From Amoebidium appalachense (lineage: Eukaryota; Ichthyosporea): DNA of 64,000 nucleotides. Position numbers and translations under genes: made by a program. Below, piece by piece: positions 1-11,098 of this stretch (positions within the stretch are counted from its first letter, which is position 1; every line of letters starts with the position of its first letter). The notes beneath the pieces were generated by a model that saw nothing but the letters and a program-made list of their open reading frames with translations, did no database searches and had not been told where the DNA came from. The stretch spans positions 7,998,001 through 8,062,000 of the forward strand of contig CAVNZM010000002.1 of the NCBI GenBank assembly GCA_963693365.1, given 5' to 3'.

Positions 1-319
1 CCAAAGGCTTACGGGGGCCCTTCTTCATTGAGGGGGAGGGGGTGGGGGTGGGGTGGGGGGGGGGGGGGAGGGGGAGGCGGGGGTGGATGCATGTCAGCCT
101 AGGTGAATTCAATTGTTTAACTCCAGTGTACAGGACTGGTCTGAAGGCTTAAGAAAACAACGAGGACATGGGGTCCAGTGGACTCGGAGGTGGTGGTGGT
201 GACTGCTCTGTGTGTGTGTGTACACGTGCACGTATGTGTGTGGTTTTTTTTGGGGGGGGGATCGTGGTGGTGGTGGTGGTGGTGGTGGTCACCGTGGTGG
301 TGGTGTGTGTGTCTGGTGT

Positions 320-384
<65 letters not shown>

Positions 385-1266
385 TAAAAAGAAAAACTGC
401 TCGAGGGTCACTGTTTTTCGTCACTGTATTTGTAACGGGCCGCTCATATTGATAAAGCTACTTTAAGTACACGTGTTCATTATCATATACGATAGCCAAA
501 TATAGAAATTTTGGCGTCGAAGTTCTTGGAGCTAAAAAAACGTTCAAAAAAAGGGGAAATAATAACTGGGCCCCAAATTTACCTTGCCGTTTTTAGCGAA
601 TGTATTTTTTATCCATGAGTTCTAGTAATTCAGTGAGTGCACGTGCCTGCCTCAGGCTGATCATCATGACAATTGCAACACACCATTCCTACATGGATAT
701 CAACCAAAAGAAAATAGTCTCTACTGTGGTGGTCTCCTAAACCTTGTGCGGCATGCGCATACATGGTATTACAGTGACGCATGTGCATATTATTGTTCTA
801 TACACCGGAGTGTGGTGCACGTGGCTGTTTTGTGCACATGCTACAATAGCAGAACGATCTCCCTAAACTCCATGTTTACACATCCCTCACCCTGGCTCTG
901 CCTTGTCGGTGCTCCAAAACACACACACAAATCCCCCTAGACTCAGGGCCTGCACATGGTCGCATTCACGTGCAGGTCACGTGACACATGCAATGCCATC
1001 CTGCCGTCTAGAGCAACAACCACGGCAGCATGTATACCGGCAGCACGAAATATACTTATCGGCAGCCCACTGAACTCGCCTATTTTCTTTTTTTCATGTA
1101 TGATCATGACCCTGCTTTTTTGTGAAGTCACCCTTTTTGGCCTCCCGGTAGTGGATTTTGCAGGATTTGACTTCTTTGAGGTCCAAAAACCTCAAATTTT
1201 CCCGGGCCGGCGCCGGGGAGGGAGAATTCAAAAATTGCCCGCTCGATCCTGATATGGTACGTACCC
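1..1266. other. Intergenic DNA left of LINE A, no gene seen
   Basis: Contains short G-rich runs, a GTG/GT-rich stretch (about 190-333) and an uninterrupted run of 50 G (334-383). The remainder is unique AT-balanced sequence. Open frames here are translations of the simple repeats (poly-Gly, poly-Val, poly-Pro) or short frames without coding character. The stretch 1130-1266 is the 3' flank of LINE A. Confidence 0.7.
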
Positions 1267-1428
1267 GGGGGTTTACACACTTTTTATTGCGTGGACATTG
1301 CCGGAGGCCCAGCCACATTCGACGGCCTACTGCGTTTTCCAGCACAGCCAATCAAATGCAGCCAGTGACATATGTACATGCTAGGCAACAATGAGCGCCA
1401 TCGTAGGATCTGACACCCCTATTACATA

Positions 1429-4400
1429 TTATGGGTAAGCAGATGCTAGCATCGGTAGCTCCGACAGAAAGTTAAGGCACCGGATCACAATATCATACTG
1501 TGCAGCATTAATAAGGTGATCTAGGATAGTCATCTTAAAACGGATATATTGAGGAAGAGATGAAGAAAAGAGAATAAAACCGCCAATAACCTCCGGTTCT
1601 AATACATTAGCTAACAGGTTGCATTTATTGATAGATATGCAGCCGCGAGTAAACCGCCCCCCACACATATTACACATACGAGCAGGAGACACCAGAAACC
1701 GATTACACCGCCAAGCCATAATCATCTTTGCGTTTTTACACCACACCACATTACGAATAAACGAATCTATGTATGAACGAGACTCTCTAACCGTATCCGC
1801 CATATAGGCTACTAGTAGTTGGTGTTTGTGCGGTCCTAACACCGGAAGGGACTCAACACGTAGAGTAAAAAGATATCTATCAGCCATAGACTTGAAACTA
1901 TTCATATTCACACTATGATCTAGCCGTACCTCCGGGGGGGTCGCCAGCCATTCCACATAGCGCTCGGCAATGGGCAGAGACGATGGGGAAGGGAAGAGGT
2001 ACAGGGGCGAATCCGGCGGGGATGCGTGTAGCCGGAAGAGCGGGTGGTCCGGGGCACAAGCGGACAGGCGGGTGATGTGCTCGTGAAATTTAAGGGCTAA
2101 TTCGTGTACGCGTTGTGATGGTGGTGTGAGTGCGTAGAGAGAATCAAAAAGGCGTCTAGGGATAGGTGTGGAAAGACCAGTGAGAAACATACAACAAGTT
2201 GTGTAATGGAAATCATCTAATGATTTGAGGACATTAGTAACAGTATCAGGGGGTGCCATAGCTAGTAAGGGCAACCCGTATTCCGACAAAGGGCGAATAT
2301 ATGTGCGAAATATACTAAGACGATTGTATAGGTGGACAGTATGAGAAAGAGAAGCAAGATACACATCCCGAAATAACCGAAGACACCTGCCTGCACTCTC
2401 CACCCGACGGTCGATCATCCGTTTGAAACATATGCCCCATTCGTCCACCGGAATCCCCAAATACTTGTATTCGATTGGGCGAGGGAGGGGACTGCCGAAA
2501 ATACAAACGTCGTCCCATGCCGGTATCGATTTTGATAAAAGGGCACACTTTTTGACATTAATCTGCATATCGTTGCGCTGGCACCAATGTTCAACCACAC
2601 GAATGTATTGCCGTAGTTCGAGAGGATCGGATGACATAAGCACAATATCGTCGGCAAAAAAGAGGGCGGGAGGAGCCTGGGATGGCAACCCCCCGTCAAT
2701 TTGTGCCGCAGAAAGAGTGTCGGCTAAATCATCAATATACAGGTTGAAAAGAAGAGGACTTAGCAGGGACCCTTGAAGTACCCCGCGCGTGCGGGTAAAC
2801 CCTGGGGATAGCCGCCCATTAACCACCGCTCGTCCGCGTGTAAACGTAAACATAGCTTCCAGTAGCCGACCCATTTGGAATGGGACACCGCGAGTGGCTA
2901 ACTTGGCCCACAGGCGAGGGAGGTCGACCGTGTCGTACGCGTTCTTAAAATCGATAAATACGAGGTGCTCGGTATCACTTTGAGTTGCATTATGTAGAGT
3001 GAGGATTTGTGCGTAACATGAGTGTCGATGCCGAAACGCCGCCTGAAGAGGGCTCAGCTGGGAAGCCTGCTTAAGGGTGGGGTTACGGGAAAAGGCCTGT
3101 AAAAGGCCACTTTCGAATAATCGGCGAAAAACGGACGTAAGGGTGATAGGGCGAAATTCGTGGATGGGACCCTGTGCAACCGTTTTCTTGATGGGAAACA
3201 CTAAGGTGCCACCTAGCCACTCCGAGGGCACTTTACCGACATCAGAATACCAGCTAAACAACTCGCTAAGAATACATGTAAGTGGTGGCGGCGGGCCACG
3301 CTTTTCGTCTTTCTCGGGTCGGGGTGGGATGAGTACCTTAAGTAGTGCCATAGGGATGCCGTCCGGCCCGCACGCTTTGCGGGACGGGTAACGGGAGACT
3401 AACTGCCATACCGCATCTGGGGTAAAAAGTTCCCCCAATTCCGCCCCAAACTCAGCCGGCCCCGCTGGCCACGCCGTGTGTGGTGGTGGTGGTGTGTCGG
3501 AGGGTGGAACAAAAACAGGAGGGGGCGCCTGCCCCAGGTCCGTGGCCATACATGTCGGGTTACGTTTAAACAGGGTGCCGTAAAAGGAATCGGTTGCAGA
3601 TTCCGGGTCGGATGACGGGTCGGCCGTTATTCGAATCGAATGATCGCCGCGATCAATCTTCCGAATATTACCCAATAGCATGTGATACGGTAGAGGCTTA
3701 CGTAAGGCAGCCTCCGCTCGAGGGCCGCGAGTGTGTGTAGTTCGTGCTTGTGGGTAAACTTGGGCACCTAAACAGGCATATTCACCTATGTCCCACAAGG
3801 TTTCTCGTACTGTAGACCAGACGCTATCGATGAAGGTCTGGTCGGTGCGTAGTGGGGTTTGGCGTCCATCACGCACAAGCGATAATAGACTCGGTTGCAC
3901 CGTCTCGAAAAAGAAGCGAGTGTCTGCTTGGCCGCGCTGGCTTTTAAGTTCGCGTACGTTAAGTCTGTAAGTGTGTTGTGGTGACGGCGTAGAACGGCTA
4001 AGTGTAGTGCGAAAGACTATAGGTAGGTGGTCTGACGGTGGGGGGTGTAGGTTGTGGTGTATGTGTAAGGTGCAAGGACCAGAGGCTGCCCCCCAGTCCG
4101 TGCGGTGTTCTTGTACTACAGATGGAAGAGTAAGGCGTAAGGCTGTAACAAAAGTGTGAAAGGTTGGCGTGCGTGGGTGGTTGGGTTTAAGTAGGGCCTG
4201 TGGGTGGCCGTGTAGGGGGTGTGGGGTGGTAGTTAGCGGGCTATTAAAGTCTCCTAACACTAGTGTGGGGTTATGTGGGGCGATGGTGTTAAGCTCGTGT
4301 TTAAGTGCTAGAAGTGGAAGGCTAGGTGGAAAATAAACAAAAGTGCATATATGGCCACAAACTGAGATGGTGAGTGTGTGTATTGTACGTGCTATAACTG

Positions 4401-4637
4401 AACAGTGGTTAACAAAGTGGTAGGCGGCGATGAACACTATGCCGGAGTGAGGCTTGTGGCCCACAGGCTGAGTAGACTCGCCGACGAGCCGTCCAGACCG
4501 ACGGAGTGTGGCGTGGTCTCGCCACCACGTTTCTGCGACAACAATAAACGGGAACTCCTGTTGGGGTAACGAAAGAAGAAACTGTGTGGACTACTCTTAT
4601 TTAGACTACGAGCATTCCAGAAAAGAAAGGAGAGCAT
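1429..4637 (-). CDS. LINE A ORF2: AP endonuclease - reverse transcriptase, one frameshift
   Basis: Nicks target DNA and reverse-transcribes the element RNA. The N-terminal endonuclease shows FLFWNAR, then VVAETWW, LVLGDFNSPL and SDHLPIV, the usual Asn/Glu/Asp/His positions of APE-type LINE nucleases. The reverse transcriptase follows with GPDGIP, FRPITL, FIDFKNAYD, GVLQGSLLSPLLFNLYIDDL and the catalytic FADD (about 2640-2660), then YKYLGIPVD. The C-terminal region has a Cys cluster including CNMC. The ATG at 4637 lies 2 nt after the ORF1 stop. The first about 15 codons are in a frame that must shift by -1 (or +2) near 4590 to enter the 1000-codon body, which is uninterrupted to 1429. Similar length and order to LINE B ORF2. 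The shift could be a mutation, a sequencing error or programmed. Confidence 0.88.
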
Positions 4638-4639
4638 GC

Positions 4640-5785
4640 TTACTGGGAGTTGGCTGGTGCGGCGGTGGGGTCGTAGGGCTTGCTGAAGACCTGCACGTGC
4701 TGAGCCTCCCAGTAGGCACGCACCTCAGCTGCTGTTTTGGCCCGGCTGTCGTGTGCCGGGTAAAGTGTGGCTGCCTTGACAGCCCATGCATGGGCGTTGG
4801 CCATTCTTGCAAGCACCCGGCGTTGCCAAGAGGCCCGGGCAGCGGCCTCTGCATCAACACGGTTAAGTGTGGTGTTGTAGGGAGCCGTAGGATCGAAGTC
4901 TGCGAGAAAGGTGGCGTCGGTAGCACGTTGGATGATGTTTATGAGGGTATCACGGTAGCCGGCACGCACAATGAACACTGTGTAGCGACGGCCAATGAAG
5001 AGCATGTCGGGAATCATTCGGTTGAGGACACCGAGGGTGTAAAGACGGTCACGCATGGTGCTGATGTTGGCCGGCACCAAGGTGAAGGCTGCAGTGGTCA
5101 ACTCGGACTCGTCGGTACCCTGAGGGGCAGGGTCAGACGCCACCCGAGGGCGGCGGGTTGGGTGCAGTGCTGACGCTGCGGCAAGGGCTGCCAAAGCCTG
5201 GGTAGCCCCGTGGGTCTGGGCCACCGACTCGGCATACGTTTTGACTTTCTCGGACACGTACACGGTCTTGGCGTCCACCGTAGTGCGGTACACCTTAGGA
5301 TTCGTTGTGGGTATGAACTTGGGAGACCCCGGGGGGGTGGGTAACCCATCGGGGGTTGCCTGTGCTGCAGGGGCCGGGCCCGCGTGGGCAGGGCCGGTGG
5401 GGGTTGCCCGGTCAGCTTCCAGCTGCCGTAAGCGCGTCTCCATTTGCTGCACAAGGAGGTCTGTGTGGTCCTGTTTGGCTTTATACTCAGCTACTTGGGT
5501 TGTTAAGTCGGAGACTTGGGTGCGGAGCTGCTCATGATGCGCCATAAGTTTGAGCACGGCTTTCCTAGCCTTCTCGGGTATCAAGTGCAGTTGTTCTTTC
5601 GAAATAAAACTACTTGCTGGCGGCACGGCCGGTGGCGCTTTAACCTCGGGAAAGGGAACCTGTTCCGCTCGGCTCAGTTTAGTTAGCCTCTTATCTGGGG
5701 ATTCTCCATCCCGTGTATCACGTTTGCGGCTCCCAGGCGGTGTCCCAGGAGGGTCCGGGGACAAGGATGCATCCTGAGACGCCAT
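4640..5785 (-). CDS. LINE A ORF1 protein (coiled coil, nucleic-acid binding type)
   Basis: 381 residues starting at the ATG at 5785. The Ser/Pro-rich N-terminus has a basic KRDTRDGESPDKR stretch. Residues about 70-125 form a heptad-rich coiled coil, followed by a Pro/Ala linker. A C-terminal half (about 230-370) has a beta-alpha pattern resembling the RNA-binding part of LINE ORF1 proteins. By family knowledge ORF1 trimerises and coats the element RNA. No CCHC knuckle is visible. The C-terminal half aligns by eye with LINE B ORF1 (conserved RD/LY..LG and YT/YD-V positions), so the two elements are related. The stop is separated from the ORF2 ATG by two bases, suggesting coupled reinitiation. 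Confidence 0.8.
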   Translation of the reverse strand: MASQDASLSPDPPGTPPGSRKRDTRDGESPDKRLTKLSRAEQVPFPEVKAPPAVPPASSFISKEQLHLIPEKARKAVLKLMAHHEQLRTQVSDLTTQVAEYKAKQDHTDLLVQQMETRLRQLEADRATPTGPAHAGPAPAAQATPDGLPTPPGSPKFIPTTNPKVYRTTVDAKTVYVSEKVKTYAESVAQTHGATQALAALAAASALHPTRRPRVASDPAPQGTDESELTTAAFTLVPANISTMRDRLYTLGVLNRMIPDMLFIGRRYTVFIVRAGYRDTLINIIQRATDATFLADFDPTAPYNTTLNRVDAEAAARASWQRRVLARMANAHAWAVKAATLYPAHDSRAKTAAEVRAYWEAQHVQVFSKPYDPTAAPANSQ

Positions 5786-5810
5786 GGGTGGGTTCTAGCT
5801 GCCCCTCAAG

Positions 5811-5884
5811 GGGCCTAAGTAGAGGTGGATGCCTAAGTAAAGGCCGATGCCTAAGTAGAGAAAGTGCCTAAGTAGAGAAAGTAG
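5811..5884. repeat. Short tandem array in LINE A 5' UTR (CCTAAGTAGAG units)
   Basis: Four imperfect copies of a GCCTAAGTAGAG-type unit lie just upstream of the ORF1 ATG. Tandem 5' UTR units are common in LINE promoters. No function can be shown from the sequence. Confidence 0.7.
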
Positions 5885-6631
5885 CCGTCGTCTCTGATCG
5901 ATCCGTTAACGATGATATCGATATCAATAGAGATCAGCGTGATTGCGTCAATAGTGAAACTATTTCGATTGGTTCTTCGAATCATTGACCTGATTGGGTG
6001 TAATACACCAATTATCTTTCAAGAAAGAATAATTGCTGTGTATTCCACCAATCATGGTCTGGCGCTGAATCTTGGCTGCAGGCTATATAAGCTGCAGCCG
6101 AGAGAAGCCTTGATCAGTCTTCCCTCACTCAGCGCCACTTGTACCCAACCCATCCCGCCCGCGTCTTCCTTTGCTCTCACTCAGTTTTTGTCTGCTTACA
6201 CACACGATTGATAGTTAGATTTGGGGTGGGTACTGCCGTGTGGTCGCAGGCTTTCACTTTTACCGATCTCTTTGTGATTGACTGGTTTGCCGATCCCAGC
6301 CGATCTCAGCCGATCTCAGCTGTTTGAGCTCAAATAAAATTGAAAGCAATTGGATTCTCAGAAGCCAATCAATAGAGATCAGCGTGATTGCGCAAACACT
6401 CGATTGGTCCTGATATCTGCCGTTCAAAGTTTCCGCTTGAAGCCTGTTTCTCCCAGGCAGAAGTGCGAGCGAAAAAAGGTTTTGCGTTTGTTATATACTA
6501 GGTCACTAGTAAGAGCCCGTAGTAACCAGAACAGCACAAAGCGAACACATACTCGGACGGGGACCCTGAGACACTTTTATATGTTTTCCTATGCGTTCAA
6601 CAGTTGCTACCAAAGGGACATAGTGAGGTAG
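5885..6631 (+). promoter_or_regulatory. Promoter-like segment with TATA box, CCAAT boxes and nearby AATAAA
   Basis: A 25 bp sequence is repeated exactly at 5923-5947 and 6368-6392. Between them are several ATTGG/CCAAT motifs, a TATATAA box at 6084-6090 and AATAAA at 6333-6338. The TATA box sits inside an 8 bp perfect inverted repeat (GGCTGCAG 6074-6081, CTGCAGCC 6092-6099). Downstream of the TATA there is no convincing ORF. It may be a short non-coding transcription unit, a promoter orphaned by LINE insertion, or a solo regulatory repeat. The right half (6393-6631) shows nothing recognisable. Confidence 0.45.
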
Positions 6632-6640
6632 GTCTTCCCG

Positions 6641-7558
6641 GCATGTGAATATGGTTTACCCCTTCTCGCCGCTTGGATCAAGAAAGAGAGAACTAGAGCG
6701 CTTAAACCCTTGGCAAATTTCCTTGAAGCAGAAGTTGCCTCCTTTCTATCTAACAACTGTTGTAAACCTGGGCCTGTAACGCTCTCGATATATGGTCTGG
6801 TCCCAATAGCTGCTAGAGTATCCTATCTCGCGCTGAAATTCAATAAGCACATAAGCCGCTTAAAGAAGTATTTGCCCTCCCACCCTCTCTTCTCTATCCG
6901 ACCTGTCCCCTCCTCACCTCTCCCCTCTTTCCTCCCCTCTCTCTCCCCTTCTCCCCTGGGCACAAATACAAATAAACCCCGCAATAGTGTGTGTGTGACT
7001 TTGGACTGCCACTTACTTATTAAACATGTACACAATCACAAGATAATCACGCAATATAACAAATGGAAAAAGATACCACACGACACTAGACCCGATGAAA
7101 GCATACACCTTGAAAAACTAAGCCTTATGTCTCGTTTTATATATACTGACCGCCTCAACCATATTGCCAAATATGGCACTCGCAAGTGTATAACACCTAA
7201 ATACATATTACCTTCCTGTAGAACTGGTCTTTCTCTAGCTGATGGTATTATTGATCAATTACCACGCTTTTACTGTACACGTGCTATACAGTGGAGATCT
7301 AATAAGTATAAGGTGGCATCATTTGCATGCCCAAACAACACACACACACACCAGTTTAACCGGTCATGTATCGCCAAATGTAGTTTGATAGACCACATAA
7401 TACCGCAACACACACACGTCACATTCACAACAGACACCCAGAAAGATAGCCTACCTGTAAATTACAACATCCTTGATTTTATACTAAACACGCGTAACTA
7501 CGACCTGTTTATTAGATGTATTGATTGGCTTGAGAAACACATCACTACAAAATTATAG
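6641..7558 (+). pseudogene. ORF2 C-terminal remnant of truncated LINE B
   Basis: An open frame of about 300 codons encoding the region after the reverse transcriptase of LINE B ORF2, identical in translation to the end of the full-length ORF2. It lacks the endonuclease and all reverse-transcriptase motifs, so it cannot support transposition. The first ATG of the frame is at 6710, but there is no reason to think it is translated. Confidence 0.85.
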
Positions 7559-7562
7559 CGCA

Positions 7563-7579
7563 CGCGCACACACACACAC

Positions 7580-7630
<51 letters not shown>

Positions 7631-7662
7631 CCAGCTGATACCGAGTGTCCCGAGGGGAGCCC

Positions 7663-7718
<56 letters not shown>
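7563..7718. repeat. (CA)n and poly(A) in LINE B 3' UTR
   Basis: A CA tract (longest pure run 49 nt, 7581-7629) directly follows the ORF2 stop, then 52 A (7667-7718). Both belong to the LINE B 3' UTR because they recur in the full-length copy. They lie internal to the 3' end, which is about 200 bp further on. Confidence 0.9.
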
Positions 7719-7719
<1 letters not shown>

Positions 7720-7917
7720 GGGGAACCCCAACTAATTGATTTCTCCTTGTAGTCTTTATGGTGTCTCGTAGAGAAAGTAAACCCTGATATATAGTCACCA
7801 CCCGACATCTATGTACGTGATCATGATATACCGCTGAGGGGATATTCCGAGCAAAACCCCCCCCCCCCCATACCTGAGACTGGTTCTCTTTGCCTCGAGT
7901 AAACAGCGTAAACCCCC

Positions 7918-7983
7918 TTCATAAGATAGATAAGATCTAGTCGAATTGTTGGTAGTTCATAAGATAGATAAGATCTAGTCGAA
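7918..7983. repeat. 28 bp direct repeat next to truncated LINE B
   Basis: TTCATAAGATAGATAAGATC and the following eight bases occur at 7918-7945 and again at 7956-7983. The first copy starts at the base after the LINE 3' terminus. No matching copy was seen at the LINE 5' end, so it is not a demonstrated target-site duplication. Confidence 0.7.
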
Positions 7984-8035
7984 ACAATTCATCATCGGCA
8001 ATACACCTTTTCTCGACTGGGTTTGGAGCAAACAG

Positions 8036-8140
8036 AACGTACAGATATAAGTGAGAAGATAGTGGCTATGGATGTCATGTGCTTTCTGCATCAGGCTTTC
8101 ATGCAGTGGCAAGGTGAAAACAGCAGTAGGACGCAAACAG
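8036..8140 (+). CDS. Candidate internal exon, possibly XPG/FEN-like N-terminus
   Basis: Flanked by AAACAG at the left and CAG|GTGGCT at the right, with a 105 nt open frame of phase 1-1. It encodes a segment containing KIVAMDVMCFLHQAF. The shape Val-Ala-x-Asp...Leu-His resembles the first motif of XPG/FEN nucleases, but the segment is too short to assign. No neighbouring exon was found. It could equally be chance. Confidence 0.22.
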
Positions 8141-8342
8141 GTGGCTGGTTTGCCAAAGATCTTTCTACCATCGTTAACCTAAAAACTTCTTTTGCATGTG
8201 TTTGGCTGCGTGTTGGTGGGGTGCCCATAAAAAAGTTCCAGTCAATGCCTGTGGCAAAGTGTTGCTAAGGCTCAGGACCACACAAGCTGTACATATACAG
8301 GAGGAAGGTGAGAAAGGGGGTGGGAGGAGTGGGTGAGAGAGA

Positions 8343-8347
8343 TGGGG

Positions 8348-8380
<33 letters not shown>

Positions 8381-8785
8381 ATAACCCAAAGCTGCCTTTA
8401 TTGAGGCTAAATAGAGAAAGAGAGAGCTTGCGCACACAACTTTAGGCCGGTGGAAAAACGTTTGAACTGATCACTCCAAGCATACTTGAGTACGGACGCG
8501 GGAGCTGAGCTCAAAACGAAATATGGGGCGATTCTAAAGGATCTCAAAACAGGAGGGGCCATCTTCAACCTGAGTTGTAGGGTTGTATTACGGTTGGGAA
8601 GTTACTACTTAGTGGATTATTATAGACTGTCACTAATAACGAAATGTAGAATGAATGCTGTGTTACCTAAACAATAATAGTCTATAAATGAATGTCGACC
8701 AACTGTGGCATCATTTTAAATCAGCGCCAACATATGATACTGAAGAGGTCTCCTTCCTTTCCCGGGCATTTCTCCCTTCCCCCCT

Positions 8786-8823
<38 letters not shown>

Positions 8824-9284
8824 CTCCCCCCCCTCCCCCCCACACACACACGCATAAACTCTTCCCTCCTCCCTCCCCTTCCCTGTCTCGGTACCCTTTC
8901 TGCCGCCTCGGCCCTCAGCAACCCCTATATCCCCCCCCCCCCCCCCCAACACACACACACGCACATTCCCTCTCCGTACTCTCCGTCCCTCCGTCAGCCC
9001 CCCCGCCCCCACCCCCCCCACACACACGTGACACCAAGACCTTCCCCCCTCCTTACTCTCTGACCCTCCCCCGAGCCCCCCCCCCCCCCCACCTCCTTAC
9101 CCTTTCGCCACGCTCATACCCCCCCCCCCCCCCCCCCCCTTCCTCCCCCCCCTCTCTCGCCTTCACACACCCATGCCTTCCCTTCCTGTTCGTTCTCGAC
9201 CTTCCTCAGCATCCCCCTCCCCCTCCCCCCCCCCCCCCCTTCCTACATAGTTCTCTCCTCCTCCCTCCCTCGAAATATATGTCG

Positions 9285-9367
<83 letters not shown>

Positions 9368-9482
9368 CACCCATTTCCCCCAGGCTCCCTCCTTTCATGT
9401 TCGATTAGTTTACACACACGCACACACACACACACACACACACACCACACACACACACACACAGACTCTCTCTCTCTCCCTC

Positions 9483-9574
<92 letters not shown>

Positions 9575-9865
9575 GAAACGAAACGAAGTTTTTAAGTTCT
9601 AAAATCATGAAATAATGAAATGCCAGGAGGACAATCTGTGCCCCCCCCCCCCCCCCCCCCCGTCCCTACCCCCTCCCCTCTCCCCCAAGCTCTCTCTCTC
9701 ACTCTCTCCCTTTCTCTCTCTCCCTTTCTCTCTCTCTCTCTCTCTCTCTCTCCCCCCCTCTCTCTCTCTCTCTCGCTCTCTCTCTCTCTCTATCTCCCAC
9801 CCTTCCCCCCCCCCCCCCCCCCCCCCCCCCCACCCCCTTGCCTTCCCCCACCCCCCTCCCCCTTC
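8343..9865. repeat. 1.5 kb low-complexity block: poly-G/C, (CT)n, (CA)n
   Basis: Poly-G at 8349-8378, then from about 8780 a pyrimidine-rich plus strand with many C runs, (CT)n at about 9289-9364 and 9481-9573, a CA tract near 9413-9462, and further C/CT runs to 9860. The long Pro/Ser/Leu frames across it are repeat translations. The stretch 8400-8780 is unique, without a recognisable gene. Confidence 0.9.
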
Positions 9866-9999
9866 CAACGTCTTGTTCTTTTGTTTTCGGCTTTCAAAGA
9901 CTCATCTTCCGCATCACCGCTAGGCAGCTCGTTCGCAACTTGCATGTTGCGTCGCTTTTTCACCAGTAGGTCTCTCTCTTTGACCCCTTCCTCATCATC
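9866..9999 (-). CDS. Candidate charged exon fragment
   Basis: A minus-strand frame starting at a GAT-GAT-GAG stretch encodes about 45 residues rich in Lys, Arg and Glu. It includes KERDLLVKKRRNMQ and ends in KRTRRWK before the adjoining homopolymer block. The composition is unlike the surrounding simple repeats, which is the only argument for coding. Splice sites are not convincing. Nothing recognisable was found in the unique sequence 10000-10741. Confidence 0.2.
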
Positions 10000-10938
10000 T
10001 CGTGATCACCCCGCTCACTAAGCTATTCTCGTATTTCCGTATGAGCGTCCGCCATAATTTTTATTACACAGGCGAACCCGCGAAGGGTGTGCAAGAACGG
10101 GCTCTTTGGCACGTTCCAAGGGCAGACGATCTGCTAAAGCTTGCCATCTTTCCGATGTGTTCTAGATGAAAGTGGTTGAGCATAAGTTAAGTTTCCTAAG
10201 GCGCCATAGAGATGAATTCTTGCGCCCTGCGTTACTTTCGCGTTTTTTAGAGTTGTGATCCTTTCCGGATCCCTGCTTCTTACTTTTTTGGAGTGGGTGC
10301 CCGTGGAGGTCGGGCAGGATGTGAGCGTGGATCTCTGAGGTAATCCAGAGCGTGTCTTTATTCGTCTATGTACTTTTTAGTTTACCCAAACGCAGCCAAA
10401 CGCTCAAGTTAGTTTACACTCTTCAATTGCAATATTGTCTCTTCATTTCTAGATGAGCCTATGAAACCATGGAACGCGTGGATCTTTTTCCTTGGGGTTT
10501 CCACACCACTCAGCTACACAGGCAGGCATCTTGAAAACTATCTACCACGATTACTATACAGATGCGTACAAAAACCATAGGAGGTGTAAAACACATAACA
10601 TTGGACGCGTGTACGTGTTTATTTGTTGTTAAATACTAAGTGTCCACTTTTCACACAGCCGCACCACCAACTCTAAGTATTATGTTTTTCTGCCGCCGTC
10701 GAAACCACGAAATTGCTATGCTTAGCGGCAGAAATCGTGTTGGGGGTTTACGCTGTTTACTCGAGGCAAAGAGAACCAGTCTCAGGTATGGGGGGGGGGG
10801 GGTTTGCTCGGAATATCCCCTCAGCGGTATATCATGATCACGTACATAGATGTCGGGTGGTGACTATATATCAGGGTTTACTTTCTCTACGAGACACCAT
10901 AAAGACTACAAGGAGAAATCAATTAGTTGGGGTTCCCC

Positions 10939-10994
<56 letters not shown>

Positions 10995-11026
10995 GGGCTC
11001 CCCTCGGGACACTCGGTATCAGCTGG

Positions 11027-11077
<51 letters not shown>

Positions 11078-11098
11078 GTGTGTGTGTGTGCGCGTGCG

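Larger units (their letters stand above)
1267..5884 (-). mobile_element. LINE A, near full-length non-LTR retrotransposon
   Basis: A two-ORF non-LTR element on the minus strand. ORF1 (5785-4640) is a coiled-coil RNA-binding-type protein and ORF2 (4637-1429) is an apurinic endonuclease plus reverse transcriptase. The 3' UTR is about 160 bp, carries AATAAAA close to its end and stops at GTAAACCCCC (minus strand of 1267-1276). The same 10-mer ends a truncated copy at 50364 and both LINE B copies, which fixes the 3' boundary. There is no long poly(A) tail. The 5' boundary is uncertain; I place it just past a small tandem array in the presumed 5' UTR. I did not find a target-site duplication for this copy. 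Confidence 0.85.
6632..7917 (+). mobile_element. 5'-truncated LINE B copy
   Basis: Matches the last 1.28 kb of LINE B (reverse complement of 10742-12025) almost base for base. It includes the ORF2 C-terminus, the (CA)n tract, a 52 A run (51 T in the partner), the 13-base C run and the terminal GTAAACCCCC at 7908-7917. The flanks on both sides differ from those of LINE B, so this is a separate insertion that ends at the same 3' base. 5' truncation is the normal outcome of target-primed reverse transcription. No clear target-site duplication was found. Confidence 0.9.

Noticed and set aside
5948-6367. Solo LTR
   Set aside because: A TATA box and AATAAA are present, but the bracketing 25 bp repeat is too long for an LTR-element target duplication and TG...CA ends are absent.
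8688-9575. 295-codon Pro/Ser/Leu-rich frame
   Set aside because: Pure product of C, CT and CA repeats. No mixed-composition segment.
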